Assembly: GCA_934675115.1 (NCBI GenBank)
Contig: CAKUPH010000008.1
Location: forward strand, 1 to 40,597
DNA: 40,597 nt
Direction of reading: 5' to 3'
Source: an uncultured Oscillospiraceae bacterium
GTDB taxonomy: Bacteria; Bacillota; Clostridia; Oscillospirales; Oscillospiraceae
In this document: positions 21,797 through 29,984 of the stretch, one piece after another
Numbering within the stretch: the stretch's first letter is position 1
How the letters are laid out: the number at the start of each line of letters is the position of its first letter
Program-made: the position numbers and the translations under genes
The notes under the pieces: model-generated
Told to the model about the DNA's origin: nothing
The model's input: only the letters and a program-made list of their open reading frames with translations
The model's database searches: none

Positions 21797-21819
21797 CCGC
21801 AGGACAAAACGTCCTGCGG
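21797..21819 (+). terminator. Hairpin terminator after bioY
   Basis: CCGCAGGAC/GTCCTGCGG with an AAAAC loop can be lengthened by flanking ACGCA/TGCGT pairs; the U-run is weak. The remaining stretch to 22106 shows no gene and only a possible -10 (TAATAA near 22014). Confidence 0.6.
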
Positions 21820-22106
21820 TCTGTGCGTATTGAAAAACTTCTTCCTCGGAAAAGGCTTTGCCCTTTTCGACGGGTGAAAGCCGTGGGACATTTTGCCCCG
21901 CGGCCTTTATATTTCCCGAAAAAAACGGCGTTTGCCCGGCTTTTCTCTCCCTTTGTCCCAAAAGGCCGGAAAACGGGATTTTTTCTCTTGCGCCGGGGTT
22001 ATAAGTGGTGCATAATAAAGGGTAAGCTGTTTTTATCTGAGGCTCACGCTGCCTCCGGGACAGGCCCTCTGTCCCCATCTCAGCGACAAAGAGAGAGGGA
22101 GCTTTT

Positions 22107-23201
22107 ATGTCGGAAGAACATCTTTCCTCCTGCTATCTGGAGATCTCCCGGGACGATCTGGCCGCCAACGCCAGAGCCGTCACGGAATATGTGGGCGTGC
22201 CCGTCATCGGCGTGGTGAAGTGCGACGGGTACGGCGTGTCCGGCCCGGAGGCTGTCGCCGCATGGGTGTCCGCGGGCGTGAAAACGCTGGCGGTGTCCGA
22301 CCCCGCCGAGGCCTTCGCCCTCCGCCGGGCGGGCTTCGCGGAGCAGGACATCCTGCTGCTGGCCCCGGTGGGGGACGGCGGGCTGCTGGACGCCCTTATC
22401 GCCGCCAACGTCATCCTCACCGTGTCCGGCCCCGCCTGCGCGCGGCTTTACGCCCAACACCGGGGCGAACAGGACGTCCGCGTCCACGTGGCGGTGGACA
22501 CCGGCATGGGCCGGTTCGGCACCCGCTGGACGGAAACGGACAAGTTGCTGGAGATCTACCGCACCGGGGGCCTTGCCTTCGAGGGCATTTTCTCCCACTT
22601 CGCTGCGTCCTTTGAGCGCGGGAACGCACGCACCACGGAGCAGCTCCGCCGGTTCCGGTCCGCGCTGGACGCGCTGGAGCGAAACGGCGTCCAACCCGGC
22701 CTGCGGCACATGGCCAACTCCTGCGCCGCCCTGCGCTTCCCGGAGACGCGGCTGGACGCGGTCCGGGTGGGCTCCGCCCTTGTGGGCCGCCTGCCGGTGA
22801 AAACGCCGGTAGAGCTGAAAAAGGTGGGCGTGTTCAAGGCCGGAGTGGTGGACCGCCGGGTGCTCCGGAAGGGGGACACCTCCGGCTATGCTTCCATCTG
22901 CAAAATGAAGCGGGACACCGACGCGGCCATCGTGGCCATCGGCCGGCACAACGGCTTCGGCCTTGTGAAGCGGCCCGACCGGCTGCGGCCGCTGGATCTG
23001 CTCCGGGCGGTGAAGCAGGCCGTCGACCTGTACCGCCGCCCGCCCGTCGTCCATTATCAGGGGAAAAGCCTGCCCGTCATCGGCCGCATCGGCACCCAGT
23101 ACACGCTGGTGGACGCCGCGGGCACCGATCTCGCGCCGGGCAGCGTGGTCACGGCGGACGTGGACATGCTCTTCCCCAACCCCCATCGAAAATACATCTG
23201 A
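22107..23201 (+). CDS. Alanine racemase-like PLP protein with altered C-terminal active site
   Basis: A 364-residue member of the fold-type III PLP (alanine racemase) family. The PLP lysine is present at K38 in GVVKCDGYG, and the barrel has the expected VDTGMGRFG and GIFSHFAAS blocks. The C-terminal beta-domain, which in alanine racemases supplies the second catalytic base in GYADG and a CMDQ segment, reads GRHNG and GTQYT instead, so the tyrosine base is replaced. The protein may be a racemase with another amino acid, a different PLP enzyme, or a regulatory paralogue. It lies 16 bases before a FemX-type gene and probably works with it in cell-wall precursor modification. A true alr may exist elsewhere. 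Confidence 0.82.
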   Translation: MSEEHLSSCYLEISRDDLAANARAVTEYVGVPVIGVVKCDGYGVSGPEAVAAWVSAGVKTLAVSDPAEAFALRRAGFAEQDILLLAPVGDGGLLDALIAANVILTVSGPACARLYAQHRGEQDVRVHVAVDTGMGRFGTRWTETDKLLEIYRTGGLAFEGIFSHFAASFERGNARTTEQLRRFRSALDALERNGVQPGLRHMANSCAALRFPETRLDAVRVGSALVGRLPVKTPVELKKVGVFKAGVVDRRVLRKGDTSGYASICKMKRDTDAAIVAIGRHNGFGLVKRPDRLRPLDLLRAVKQAVDLYRRPPVVHYQGKSLPVIGRIGTQYTLVDAAGTDLAPGSVVTADVDMLFPNPHRKYI

Positions 23202-23217
23202 TTCTGAGGTGACTTCT

Positions 23218-24300
23218 GTGTATCAAATCATTGCCAAAAACGACGCCAAGGGCTGCGGCGAGCTGGAAGCCTTCGTCTCCACCCATCCCAAGGGGCATTT
23301 TTTGCAGTCCACCTACTGGCCCGCCGCCAAGCCCCAGTGGGACTGGCGGGGCGTGCTGTCCAAGGATGAGAGCGGCGCCGTCCGGGGTGCGCTGTCCATC
23401 CTGATCCGCAGAATGCCCGGCGGCTACGCCATGCTGTACGCCCCCCGTGGCCCGGTGTGCGACATCCACGACGTGGACGTGCTCCGGGAGCTGTTCGACG
23501 GCGCGGCACAGGTGGCCAAGCAGTGCCGGGGCTACCTCATGCAGATCGACCCGGACGTGCTCAACAGCGACGAGGAGTTCAAGAAAGACATGGTGTCCCT
23601 CGGCTTTGCCTGCGAGGGGGACAGCCTGAACTTTGAGGGTATCCAACCCCGGTTCGTCTTCCGGCTGGACATTGAGGGCAAGTCGGAGGAGGAGGTCATG
23701 GCTCATTTCGAGCAGAAGACCCGCTACAACGTCCGGCTCGCCGCCAAGAAGGGCGTCACCAGCCAGAGCTGGGGCGGCGACGAGGACATCCCTGAGGAGG
23801 CCCTCACCGCCTTTGCCGACATCATGCAGACCACCGGCAAGCGGGACAAGTTCCTCGTCCGCAGCCGCGAGTATTTCGCCAACATGCTCCGGGCGCTGGG
23901 CAAGCACGGTCGGCTGCACATCGCCTATCTGGACGGTCAGCCCATCTCCGGCGCCATCGCCAGCCAGTACGGCGACAAGACGTGGTACATGTACGGCGCA
24001 TCCTCCAATGAGCACCGCAACGTCATGCCCAACTACCTGCTCCAGTGGGAGATGATCCGCTGGGCCATCGCGGGCGGCTGCCGCATTTACGACTTCCGCG
24101 GCGTGTCCGGCGACCTGTCCCCGGAAAACCCGCTGTACGGCCTGTACCGCTTCAAGAAGGGCTTCAACGGCGACTTCTGCGAGTTCTGCGGCCAGTTCAC
24201 CATGATCTACAAGCCCGTGGTGGCAAAGGGCATGGACTTCGCCCTCAAGTGTCACAAAAAGCTCCGCCACGCCATGGCATACTCCAGGCGGAGGAAATGA
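23218..24300 (+). CDS. FemX/FemAB-type peptidoglycan bridge aminoacyltransferase
   Basis: A 360-residue cytoplasmic enzyme of the FemABX family, which adds amino acids from aminoacyl-tRNA to the peptide stem of lipid II. Family features are the N-terminal FLQSTYW (Gln-Ser after a short lead), FEQKTRYNVRLAAKKGV in the central GNAT-like domain, and the C-terminal YDFRGVSGDLSPENPLYGLYRFKKGF block. GTG at 23218 is chosen as start because GAGGTG lies six bases upstream; an earlier GTG at 23209 has no such site. It is downstream of the racemase-like gene. Which residue it adds (Gly, Ala or Ser) is unknown. Confidence 0.92.
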   Translation: MYQIIAKNDAKGCGELEAFVSTHPKGHFLQSTYWPAAKPQWDWRGVLSKDESGAVRGALSILIRRMPGGYAMLYAPRGPVCDIHDVDVLRELFDGAAQVAKQCRGYLMQIDPDVLNSDEEFKKDMVSLGFACEGDSLNFEGIQPRFVFRLDIEGKSEEEVMAHFEQKTRYNVRLAAKKGVTSQSWGGDEDIPEEALTAFADIMQTTGKRDKFLVRSREYFANMLRALGKHGRLHIAYLDGQPISGAIASQYGDKTWYMYGASSNEHRNVMPNYLLQWEMIRWAIAGGCRIYDFRGVSGDLSPENPLYGLYRFKKGFNGDFCEFCGQFTMIYKPVVAKGMDFALKCHKKLRHAMAYSRRRK

Positions 24301-24311
24301 TCCGGAACAAG

Positions 24312-24350
24312 AGCTCCCCAGGTCAAAAATGACCGGGGAGCTTTTGTTTT
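24312..24350 (+). terminator. Terminator after the FemX gene
   Basis: AGCTCCCC/GGGGAGCT and GGTCA/TGACC make a stem with one bulged A, followed by TTTTGTTTT. Confidence 0.85.
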
Positions 24351-25248
24351 ATACCCTGTCCGCAATATCTTCCGCACCGTTCGCCTTCGTCTGCTGAAGG
24401 ATGCAGTCCGTCAGCGTTTTGATCTCCGGGCGCTTCAGGCTGCCGGGTCTGAGAACGATGCCGATGGTCCGGCGAATGTCCACGTCCAGCTTATAGACGC
24501 TGACGGAATCGGGGTGATCCGCCAGACAGAGGGCAGGCAGGATGCTGCCGCCCACACCGTTCCCGATGATGGACAGCAGCGCGTTGTTGTCCGCCGACCG
24601 CACCTGAAGCTGAGACCGAATGCCGTTGGCCTGAAGCACATCCCGCAGGCGGTGCTCCGCATTCACCGACGGCATGAGGAACGGGATTTCGGAAAACCGC
24701 CGGATGGGGAACACGCCGTCCTCATTGGGCCGAACCCCCCTGGGTACGGCGGCGAAAAACGGGTCGCTGCACAGCGGAATCCACGTAAAGCCCTCCGTAT
24801 TCTCCTGAAGGCTGATGCACAGGTCGCAGGTCCCGTCGTCCAGCCACCTGAGCAGATCATCATAGTCCCCGATCTTCAGCTCGACATCCACATTGGGCAT
24901 TACATTGGAAAATTCCAGCAGGATCGGCGGAAGAATATACATGGAAATGCTGACCAGAGACCCGATACACAGCCGCAGGTTGATATTATCCGCGATTTGT
25001 GACGCCCGCTTCCGCAGTGCGTCCTCCGCCCGGACGACCGCGCTGATGTACGGGAGCAGCTCCCGGCCATAGCTGTTGATCCGGGCCCCGCTGTAGTCGC
25101 GCTCCAGAATGGGAAAGCCGAACTCCTTTTCCAGCGACTTAACCAGATGCGTCAGGGCGGATTTTGTATAATTCAGCTCTTCCGCGGCCTTGCCCATGCT
25201 GCCGAGCTCCACGATCCGGCTGAGTACCTTCAGTTTGTTCGTGTCCAT
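24349..25248 (-). CDS. LysR-family regulator of the sugar-acid operon
   Basis: A 299-residue LysR protein with the N-terminal helix-turn-helix (LKVLSRIVELGSMGKAAEEL, then NYTKSALTHLVKSLEKEFGF) and an effector-binding domain from about residue 90. GGAGG is six bases from the ATG. It is divergent from the permease and the eight catabolic genes that follow, with a 284-bp shared region, so it is the probable activator of that operon, its inducer being the substrate or an intermediate. Confidence 0.92.
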   Translation of the reverse strand: MDTNKLKVLSRIVELGSMGKAAEELNYTKSALTHLVKSLEKEFGFPILERDYSGARINSYGRELLPYISAVVRAEDALRKRASQIADNINLRLCIGSLVSISMYILPPILLEFSNVMPNVDVELKIGDYDDLLRWLDDGTCDLCISLQENTEGFTWIPLCSDPFFAAVPRGVRPNEDGVFPIRRFSEIPFLMPSVNAEHRLRDVLQANGIRSQLQVRSADNNALLSIIGNGVGGSILPALCLADHPDSVSVYKLDVDIRRTIGIVLRPGSLKRPEIKTLTDCILQQTKANGAEDIADRV

Positions 25249-25262
25249 ATACTTCCTCCGGG

Positions 25263-25287
25263 GGGTGTAAACTTATTTTAAACACCC
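25263..25287. promoter_or_regulatory. Inverted repeat upstream of the LysR gene (possible operator)
   Basis: GGGTGT (25263-25268) and ACACCC (25282-25287) flank 13 AT-rich bases, 15 bp before the LysR start. It may be its autoregulatory site. The target on the other side of the intergenic region has a -10-like TATAGT at 25327-25332 with no good -35, as expected of an activator-dependent promoter. Confidence 0.45.
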
Positions 25288-25532
25288 GCTAAAATTGTTG
25301 AACTTCTCAAAACCATGAACATACCGTATAGTTTATATAGTAAAGGGATCGCCGGCGAGACTGCCCATTCGCGCAGCTTTCCGGGTCCCGCTCTGCTGTT
25401 GGTCAATAATTATACCAAATTTATTGGACAAATACAAGGTGCGCACCCATTGTATCTGCTGGGAGGTGAATTGATTGCTGAAATAAAATACAGAAAACAC
25501 GAATATGAGAGTCAAAAAGAGGAGTTGAAAAT

Positions 25533-26873
25533 ATGATTAACATCATTTTGGGTATCATTGTCCTGATATCCTTCATCGGTCTGGTCGTCTACTGCATCAA
25601 GGGCTACAACATGATGATCGGTCTGGGGATCATAGCCGCTCTGTGGCTGGCCATCGCCCTGATCGGCAACGCCATCACCCCCAACAGCGCCCTTGAGGGC
25701 TACACGGTCGTTTCCGCCATCAACGAGATCTTCCACAAAGCTCCCGCCAGCTACGCACAGAACACCCTCGTGGCGGTGATCTTCGGCGCCTTCTTCGGCC
25801 GCGTCCTGATGGAGAGCGGCATCACCTCCTCCATGATCAAGAAGACCGTGGAGCTGGGCGGCGATCACCCCGCCGTGACCATGACGCTGCTGATCATCGT
25901 CGTCGGCCTGATCTTCACCTCCGCTGGCGGCATGGGTCTGGTCATGGCCATCGCCATGCTGGTCCTGCCCATTCTCTTCTCCATGGGCATCCCGCCCGTC
26001 ATCGCCCTCTTCGCCTACATGGCCCCCATCATGGCCGGTTCCTTCGTCAGTGCGGGCCTTTACAGCCAGTACACCGGCATCGTGGGCGCCTTTGACGAGC
26101 GCTTCCTGAACGAGTACACCTTCAATGACTACTTCAAGTTCGGCATCGTCGGCATGATCATCTGCCTGGTCCTCATCATCGCCGTGTGTCTCTTCCTGCT
26201 GAAGCGGAGCAAGAAGGCCCACGCCTGGGCCACCCCCGCCGGTTCCGCCGAGACCCGCTCCGCCCCCTGGTACTCCTGGATCGGCACCATCCTCCCCATC
26301 GTGTTCATCATCGTCCTGCATCTGTCCGTCATCCCCGCCTTCCTTCTGTCCGTGCTCTATGTCCTGCTGACCTGCGGGATGTTGAAGGGTTCCTTCAAGG
26401 ACGTGTGCAGCCGCATCGTCCGCCTGTTCTCGGACGGCATCACCGACATCGCGCCCGTGATCGCCTTCCTGCTGGTCCTGTCCATGTTCAACGGTGTGGC
26501 CAAGTTCGTCGCCCCCTATTTCGAGGCGATCTTCGGCGGCATCATCCCCACCACCCCGCTGGCCATCACCATCGTGTTCGCCGTCTGCATCCCTCTGGGC
26601 TTCTTCCGCGGCCCCACGAACCTGGCCGGCTGCGGCGCCGCCGTCATGGCCGTCGTCCTGTCCGTCACCCAGTGGCCCATCGAGCTGCTCTTCCCCCTGA
26701 TTTTCACCGCCTCCTGCCTGCCCCAGAGCATTGACATCACGCAGTCCTGGGTCGCCTGGGGCATTGGCTACACCAAGGTAGATTCCCGGGATTACCTGAA
26801 GATCATCATTCCCTACGGCTGGGTGACCGGCGCGATCCTCTGCCTGGTGGCCTACTTCATGTATCTGGCGTAA
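25533..26873 (+). CDS. GntP/CitMHS-like organic acid permease
   Basis: A 446-residue polytopic membrane protein with about 12 hydrophobic segments; landmarks are VAVIFGAFFGRVLMESGITS, FTSAGGMGLVMAIAMLVLPI and AYMAPIMAGSFVSAGLYSQY. The overall plan fits the ion-transporter superfamily (GntP, CitMHS and similar) rather than a sugar MFS or ABC importer, so the substrate is probably a free carboxylate such as an aldonate, ketouronate or dicarboxylate. AGAGGAG precedes the ATG. It is the first gene of the operon, divergent from its LysR regulator. The exact family is not certain. Confidence 0.7.
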   Translation: MINIILGIIVLISFIGLVVYCIKGYNMMIGLGIIAALWLAIALIGNAITPNSALEGYTVVSAINEIFHKAPASYAQNTLVAVIFGAFFGRVLMESGITSSMIKKTVELGGDHPAVTMTLLIIVVGLIFTSAGGMGLVMAIAMLVLPILFSMGIPPVIALFAYMAPIMAGSFVSAGLYSQYTGIVGAFDERFLNEYTFNDYFKFGIVGMIICLVLIIAVCLFLLKRSKKAHAWATPAGSAETRSAPWYSWIGTILPIVFIIVLHLSVIPAFLLSVLYVLLTCGMLKGSFKDVCSRIVRLFSDGITDIAPVIAFLLVLSMFNGVAKFVAPYFEAIFGGIIPTTPLAITIVFAVCIPLGFFRGPTNLAGCGAAVMAVVLSVTQWPIELLFPLIFTASCLPQSIDITQSWVAWGIGYTKVDSRDYLKIIIPYGWVTGAILCLVAYFMYLA

Positions 26874-26934
26874 CGGAAGCCGCGGCCCGCACCGGCCGCC
26901 GCCCGACGATACCGGTCCCATAGCTGAGCGATCC

Positions 26935-26967
26935 GGTTGGGCCGCCCCTGTCCGGGGCGGTCCAACC
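26935..26967. repeat. 14-bp hairpin between the permease and hydantoinase genes
   Basis: GGTTGG-g-CCGCCCC and GGGGCGG-t-CCAACC pair through a five-base loop, with one G-U pair. No U-run follows, so it is more likely a transcript-processing or attenuating element than a terminator. It lies 61 bases after the permease and 71 bases before the next start. Confidence 0.6.
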
Positions 26968-27038
26968 GTCCGCATTCACGTTCAGCCGGATCTTCCGGGG
27001 CGAACCGCCCCGTCATTCATTACACAGGAGGAATCACC

Positions 27039-29168
27039 ATGTCTGAAAACAGAAGGATCCGGATCGGGATCGACGTCGGAGGGACCTACACCAAGTGCGT
27101 GGCCATCGACAACCTGACTCATGAGATCATCGGAAAGCACGAGGTCAAGACCACCCACGATCACGAACTGGGCGTGGCCGCGGGCGTCATGCAGTCCTTT
27201 CTCAACTGTATGAAGGAAAACGGCTTCTCGCCGGAGGACGTCTGCTTTGTCGCCCACTCGACCACTCAGGCCACCAACGCGTTCGTGGAGGGCGACGTAT
27301 CCAGCGTCGGCATCATCGGCGTGGCCGGCGGCGGTCTGGAAGGTATGCTGGCCAAGCCCCAGCTGAAGATCGACGACATCGTGCTGGACGAGAAGTTGGG
27401 ACGGAGGATTTCTGTCTCCAATGAATTTATCGCCAAAAAGAAATTCAGCGACGAGAGCGTGGAGCGCGCCATTTCCAGCCTGATTGGTCAGGGCGCTCAG
27501 GTCATTGTGGCGTCCATGGCTTTCGGCGTGGACAACATTTCCTACGAGGATCAGATCCACGCACTGGTGGAAAAACGCGGTCTGCCCTCCACCCGCGCCT
27601 CCGACATCTCCAAGCTGTACGGCCTGACCCGCCGGACCCGCACCGCGGCCATCAACGCCTCTATTCTCCCCCGCATGATGGCGACGGCCAACGCCACGGA
27701 AAGCTCCGTCCGGAGCGCGGGCGTGGAGGTGCCGCTGATGATCATGCGGGGCGACGGCGGCATCATGGAGATCGACGCCATGCGCAAGCGCCCCATTCTG
27801 ACCGCGCTCTCCGGCCCCGCCGCCTCCGTGATGGGGTCGCTGATGTACCTGCGGGCCTCAAACGCCATCTACTTTGAGGTCGGCGGCACCACCACCAACA
27901 TCGGCGTCATCAAAAACGGCCGTCCCGGCGTGGATTATGCCCAGATTGGCGGCCACGACACCTTTGTCAACTCGCTGGACGTCCGCATCCTCGGCTGCGC
28001 CGGCGGCTCCATGGTCCGCATCAGCAGTCACGACGTAGTGGACGTCGGTCCCCGCTCCGCCCATATCGCCGGGTGCGAGTACGCCTGCTTTACGCCCGCC
28101 GAAGAGATCGAGGACCCCCAGATTGAGCTGGTCAGCCCCAAACCCGGCGACCCCGCCGACTATGTGGCACTCCGGCTGAAAAACGGCAAGCGGATCTGCT
28201 TTACAAACACCGACGCGGCCAACGTGCTGGGTCTGGTGGAGCCCAGATACTTTGCCTACGGCAGCGCGGAGTCTGCCCGGAAGGCCATGCGGCCCGTGGC
28301 TGACCGGCTGGGCATCACCGTGGAGCAGCTGGCGGAAAAAATACTGGAAAAGGATTACGAAAAAGTTTCGAGCTGCATCCAGTCCCTGGCCGCCAAGTAC
28401 GATCTGGATCTGAATGTGATCAAGCTGGTGGGCTGCGGCGGTGGAGCCGCCACTTTGGTCCCCTACTGCGCCAAAAAGATGGGCCTTGACTATTCCATTC
28501 CAGAAAACGCGGAGGTCATCTCCTCCATCGGCGTGGCGCTGGCCATGGTCCGCGACGTGGTGGAGCGGGTTATCCCCTCTCCCACCCCCGAGGACATCAA
28601 AAAGATCAAAGCCGAGGCGATCGATGCTGCCATCCGGTCCGGCGCCGCGCCGGACACCGTAGAGGTCCACGTGGACATCGACGCCCAGACCAGCAAGGTC
28701 ACAGCCATCGCCACCGGCTCCACGGAGGTCAAGACCACCGATCTTCTGAAGGAGTGCGACGAGGACGAGGCCCGGGCCCTTGCCGTGCAGGACTTCGGCG
28801 ACAAGGTGAGCAATGTTCAGCTGACGGCAAAGACGGAGCACTTCTTTGTCTTCACCGGCCAGCAGGGCGACAAAACACCTCTGCGCATCGTTGACCAGAA
28901 GGGCTTTATCAAGGTCCAGTGCTCCAATGGCAGCGCGGAAAAAACCACCGCCCGGGACTACCAGGCCGTGGTGGAGGAAACGTGGAAGAGCAAGGCGCAG
29001 TATCGCTCCGACGTCATTCTGCGTCCGGAGTACTACCTCTGTGTCGGCCCGCGTGTCTGCGATTACGCGGCCAGCGAGCTCAAGCAGAACCTGACTCTAA
29101 TGGAGTTGGACGTCTGCGACCGCGAGCCAGACGAGGAGATCATCGTCGTCACCTCCGCATTTATGTAA
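27039..29168 (+). CDS. Hydantoinase/oxoprolinase family protein (HyuA/AcxA-like ATPase), without a HyuB partner
   Basis: A 709-residue protein of the hydantoinase A/oxoprolinase family, which use ATP to activate an amide, lactam or ketone. The actin-like fold shows phosphate loop IGIDVGGTYTK (residues 9-19), AHSTTQATNAFVEGD and FEVGGTTTNIGVIKNG (second phosphate-binding loop), and a glycine-rich KLVGCGGGAATLVPYC. Family members normally pair with HyuB or sit next to an acetone carboxylase subunit; neither occurs in the window. The frame opens further upstream, but the ATG at 27039 has AGGAGG a suitable seven bases away. It is the second gene of the operon and its substrate is unknown. Confidence 0.88.
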   Translation: MSENRRIRIGIDVGGTYTKCVAIDNLTHEIIGKHEVKTTHDHELGVAAGVMQSFLNCMKENGFSPEDVCFVAHSTTQATNAFVEGDVSSVGIIGVAGGGLEGMLAKPQLKIDDIVLDEKLGRRISVSNEFIAKKKFSDESVERAISSLIGQGAQVIVASMAFGVDNISYEDQIHALVEKRGLPSTRASDISKLYGLTRRTRTAAINASILPRMMATANATESSVRSAGVEVPLMIMRGDGGIMEIDAMRKRPILTALSGPAASVMGSLMYLRASNAIYFEVGGTTTNIGVIKNGRPGVDYAQIGGHDTFVNSLDVRILGCAGGSMVRISSHDVVDVGPRSAHIAGCEYACFTPAEEIEDPQIELVSPKPGDPADYVALRLKNGKRICFTNTDAANVLGLVEPRYFAYGSAESARKAMRPVADRLGITVEQLAEKILEKDYEKVSSCIQSLAAKYDLDLNVIKLVGCGGGAATLVPYCAKKMGLDYSIPENAEVISSIGVALAMVRDVVERVIPSPTPEDIKKIKAEAIDAAIRSGAAPDTVEVHVDIDAQTSKVTAIATGSTEVKTTDLLKECDEDEARALAVQDFGDKVSNVQLTAKTEHFFVFTGQQGDKTPLRIVDQKGFIKVQCSNGSAEKTTARDYQAVVEETWKSKAQYRSDVILRPEYYLCVGPRVCDYAASELKQNLTLMELDVCDREPDEEIIVVTSAFM

Positions 29169-29210
29169 TGTTCACACACTTTACCCGCGCGCCGAAGAAG
29201 GAGGATCGCC

Positions 29211-29945
29211 ATGTCCGGTCTTTTTGCCCGAAACGCTCCGCCGGAGCCCGCGCAGACGGCCCCAGCCGGTCTGCCGTCCGTCTTTGAGATACTCTCCGCC
29301 CTCGCGGACATCGGGGACGAACAGTGGGCCGGATACGCCTTTCTGCGGGAACCGCTCCGCGGCCGGTTCACCGCTAGGCAGCAATGGGAGCTGACACACC
29401 GGGCAGCGGAATGCGGCAAGGAAACGGCGGAACAGCTCATCCGCCGCTTGGGCGAAACGGATCCGGCCGCCATTGCCGCGAAGCTTGGGGTCACGGTCCG
29501 GAACTCCCGGGCGGAAACAGGCTCTGTGAGCCGGAACCTGCTGGCCATTTATCAGGAGCCTGATGAGATTACGATCTATACGAATGGACTGGAGAAAGCC
29601 GCCCGGTTTTTTCACCGGGAGGAATGTCCCCCGACGCTGCGCGGCACAGACCTCTACGCGGTCATTCTGGCCCATGAACTGTTCCATGTTCTGGAATACC
29701 GGTACAGGGACAGTCTCTGGTGCTGCACCTATCAAACGCAGCTATGGAAACTGGGCCCACTGAAGCGGAACACGAGACTGAGCGTCCTGCCCGAGATCTC
29801 CGCCATGGCGTTTTCAAAGCGTCTGAACGCCCTGCCCTGCATCCCGTATTTTGCGGAGGCTGCCATGCTTTACGCAAAATCTCCCGCCGACGGCTGCGCC
29901 CTGTTCCGGATGATGGCGGACTGCGCCGTGCCAGACAAATCCTGA
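29211..29945 (+). CDS. HExxH protein resembling ImmA/IrrE-type peptidases
   Basis: A 244-residue soluble protein of unknown role. The zinc motif is H155-E-L-F-H159 (AHELFHVLEYR), followed 36 residues later by E195-ISAMAFSKRL, which matches the third-ligand E..A..F pattern of ImmA/IrrE (DUF955-like) gluzincins. The N-terminal part has a helical region and no signal peptide. AAGGAGGATCGCC precedes the ATG. It lies between the hydantoinase-like and PhlG-like genes in a carbon-source operon, where a protease of the ImmA class is unexpected; it may degrade or sense a regulator, or act as an amidase. The family call is by motif only. Confidence 0.65.
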   Translation: MSGLFARNAPPEPAQTAPAGLPSVFEILSALADIGDEQWAGYAFLREPLRGRFTARQQWELTHRAAECGKETAEQLIRRLGETDPAAIAAKLGVTVRNSRAETGSVSRNLLAIYQEPDEITIYTNGLEKAARFFHREECPPTLRGTDLYAVILAHELFHVLEYRYRDSLWCCTYQTQLWKLGPLKRNTRLSVLPEISAMAFSKRLNALPCIPYFAEAAMLYAKSPADGCALFRMMADCAVPDKS

Positions 29946-29984
29946 CCGCAATATTTCACGCACTTCTTACAAGGAGGAATATTC

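Noticed and set aside
25315..25536. 73-codon frame between the LysR and permease genes
   Set aside because: No good ribosome site, no family likeness, and it covers the probable operator-promoter region and overlaps the permease start.
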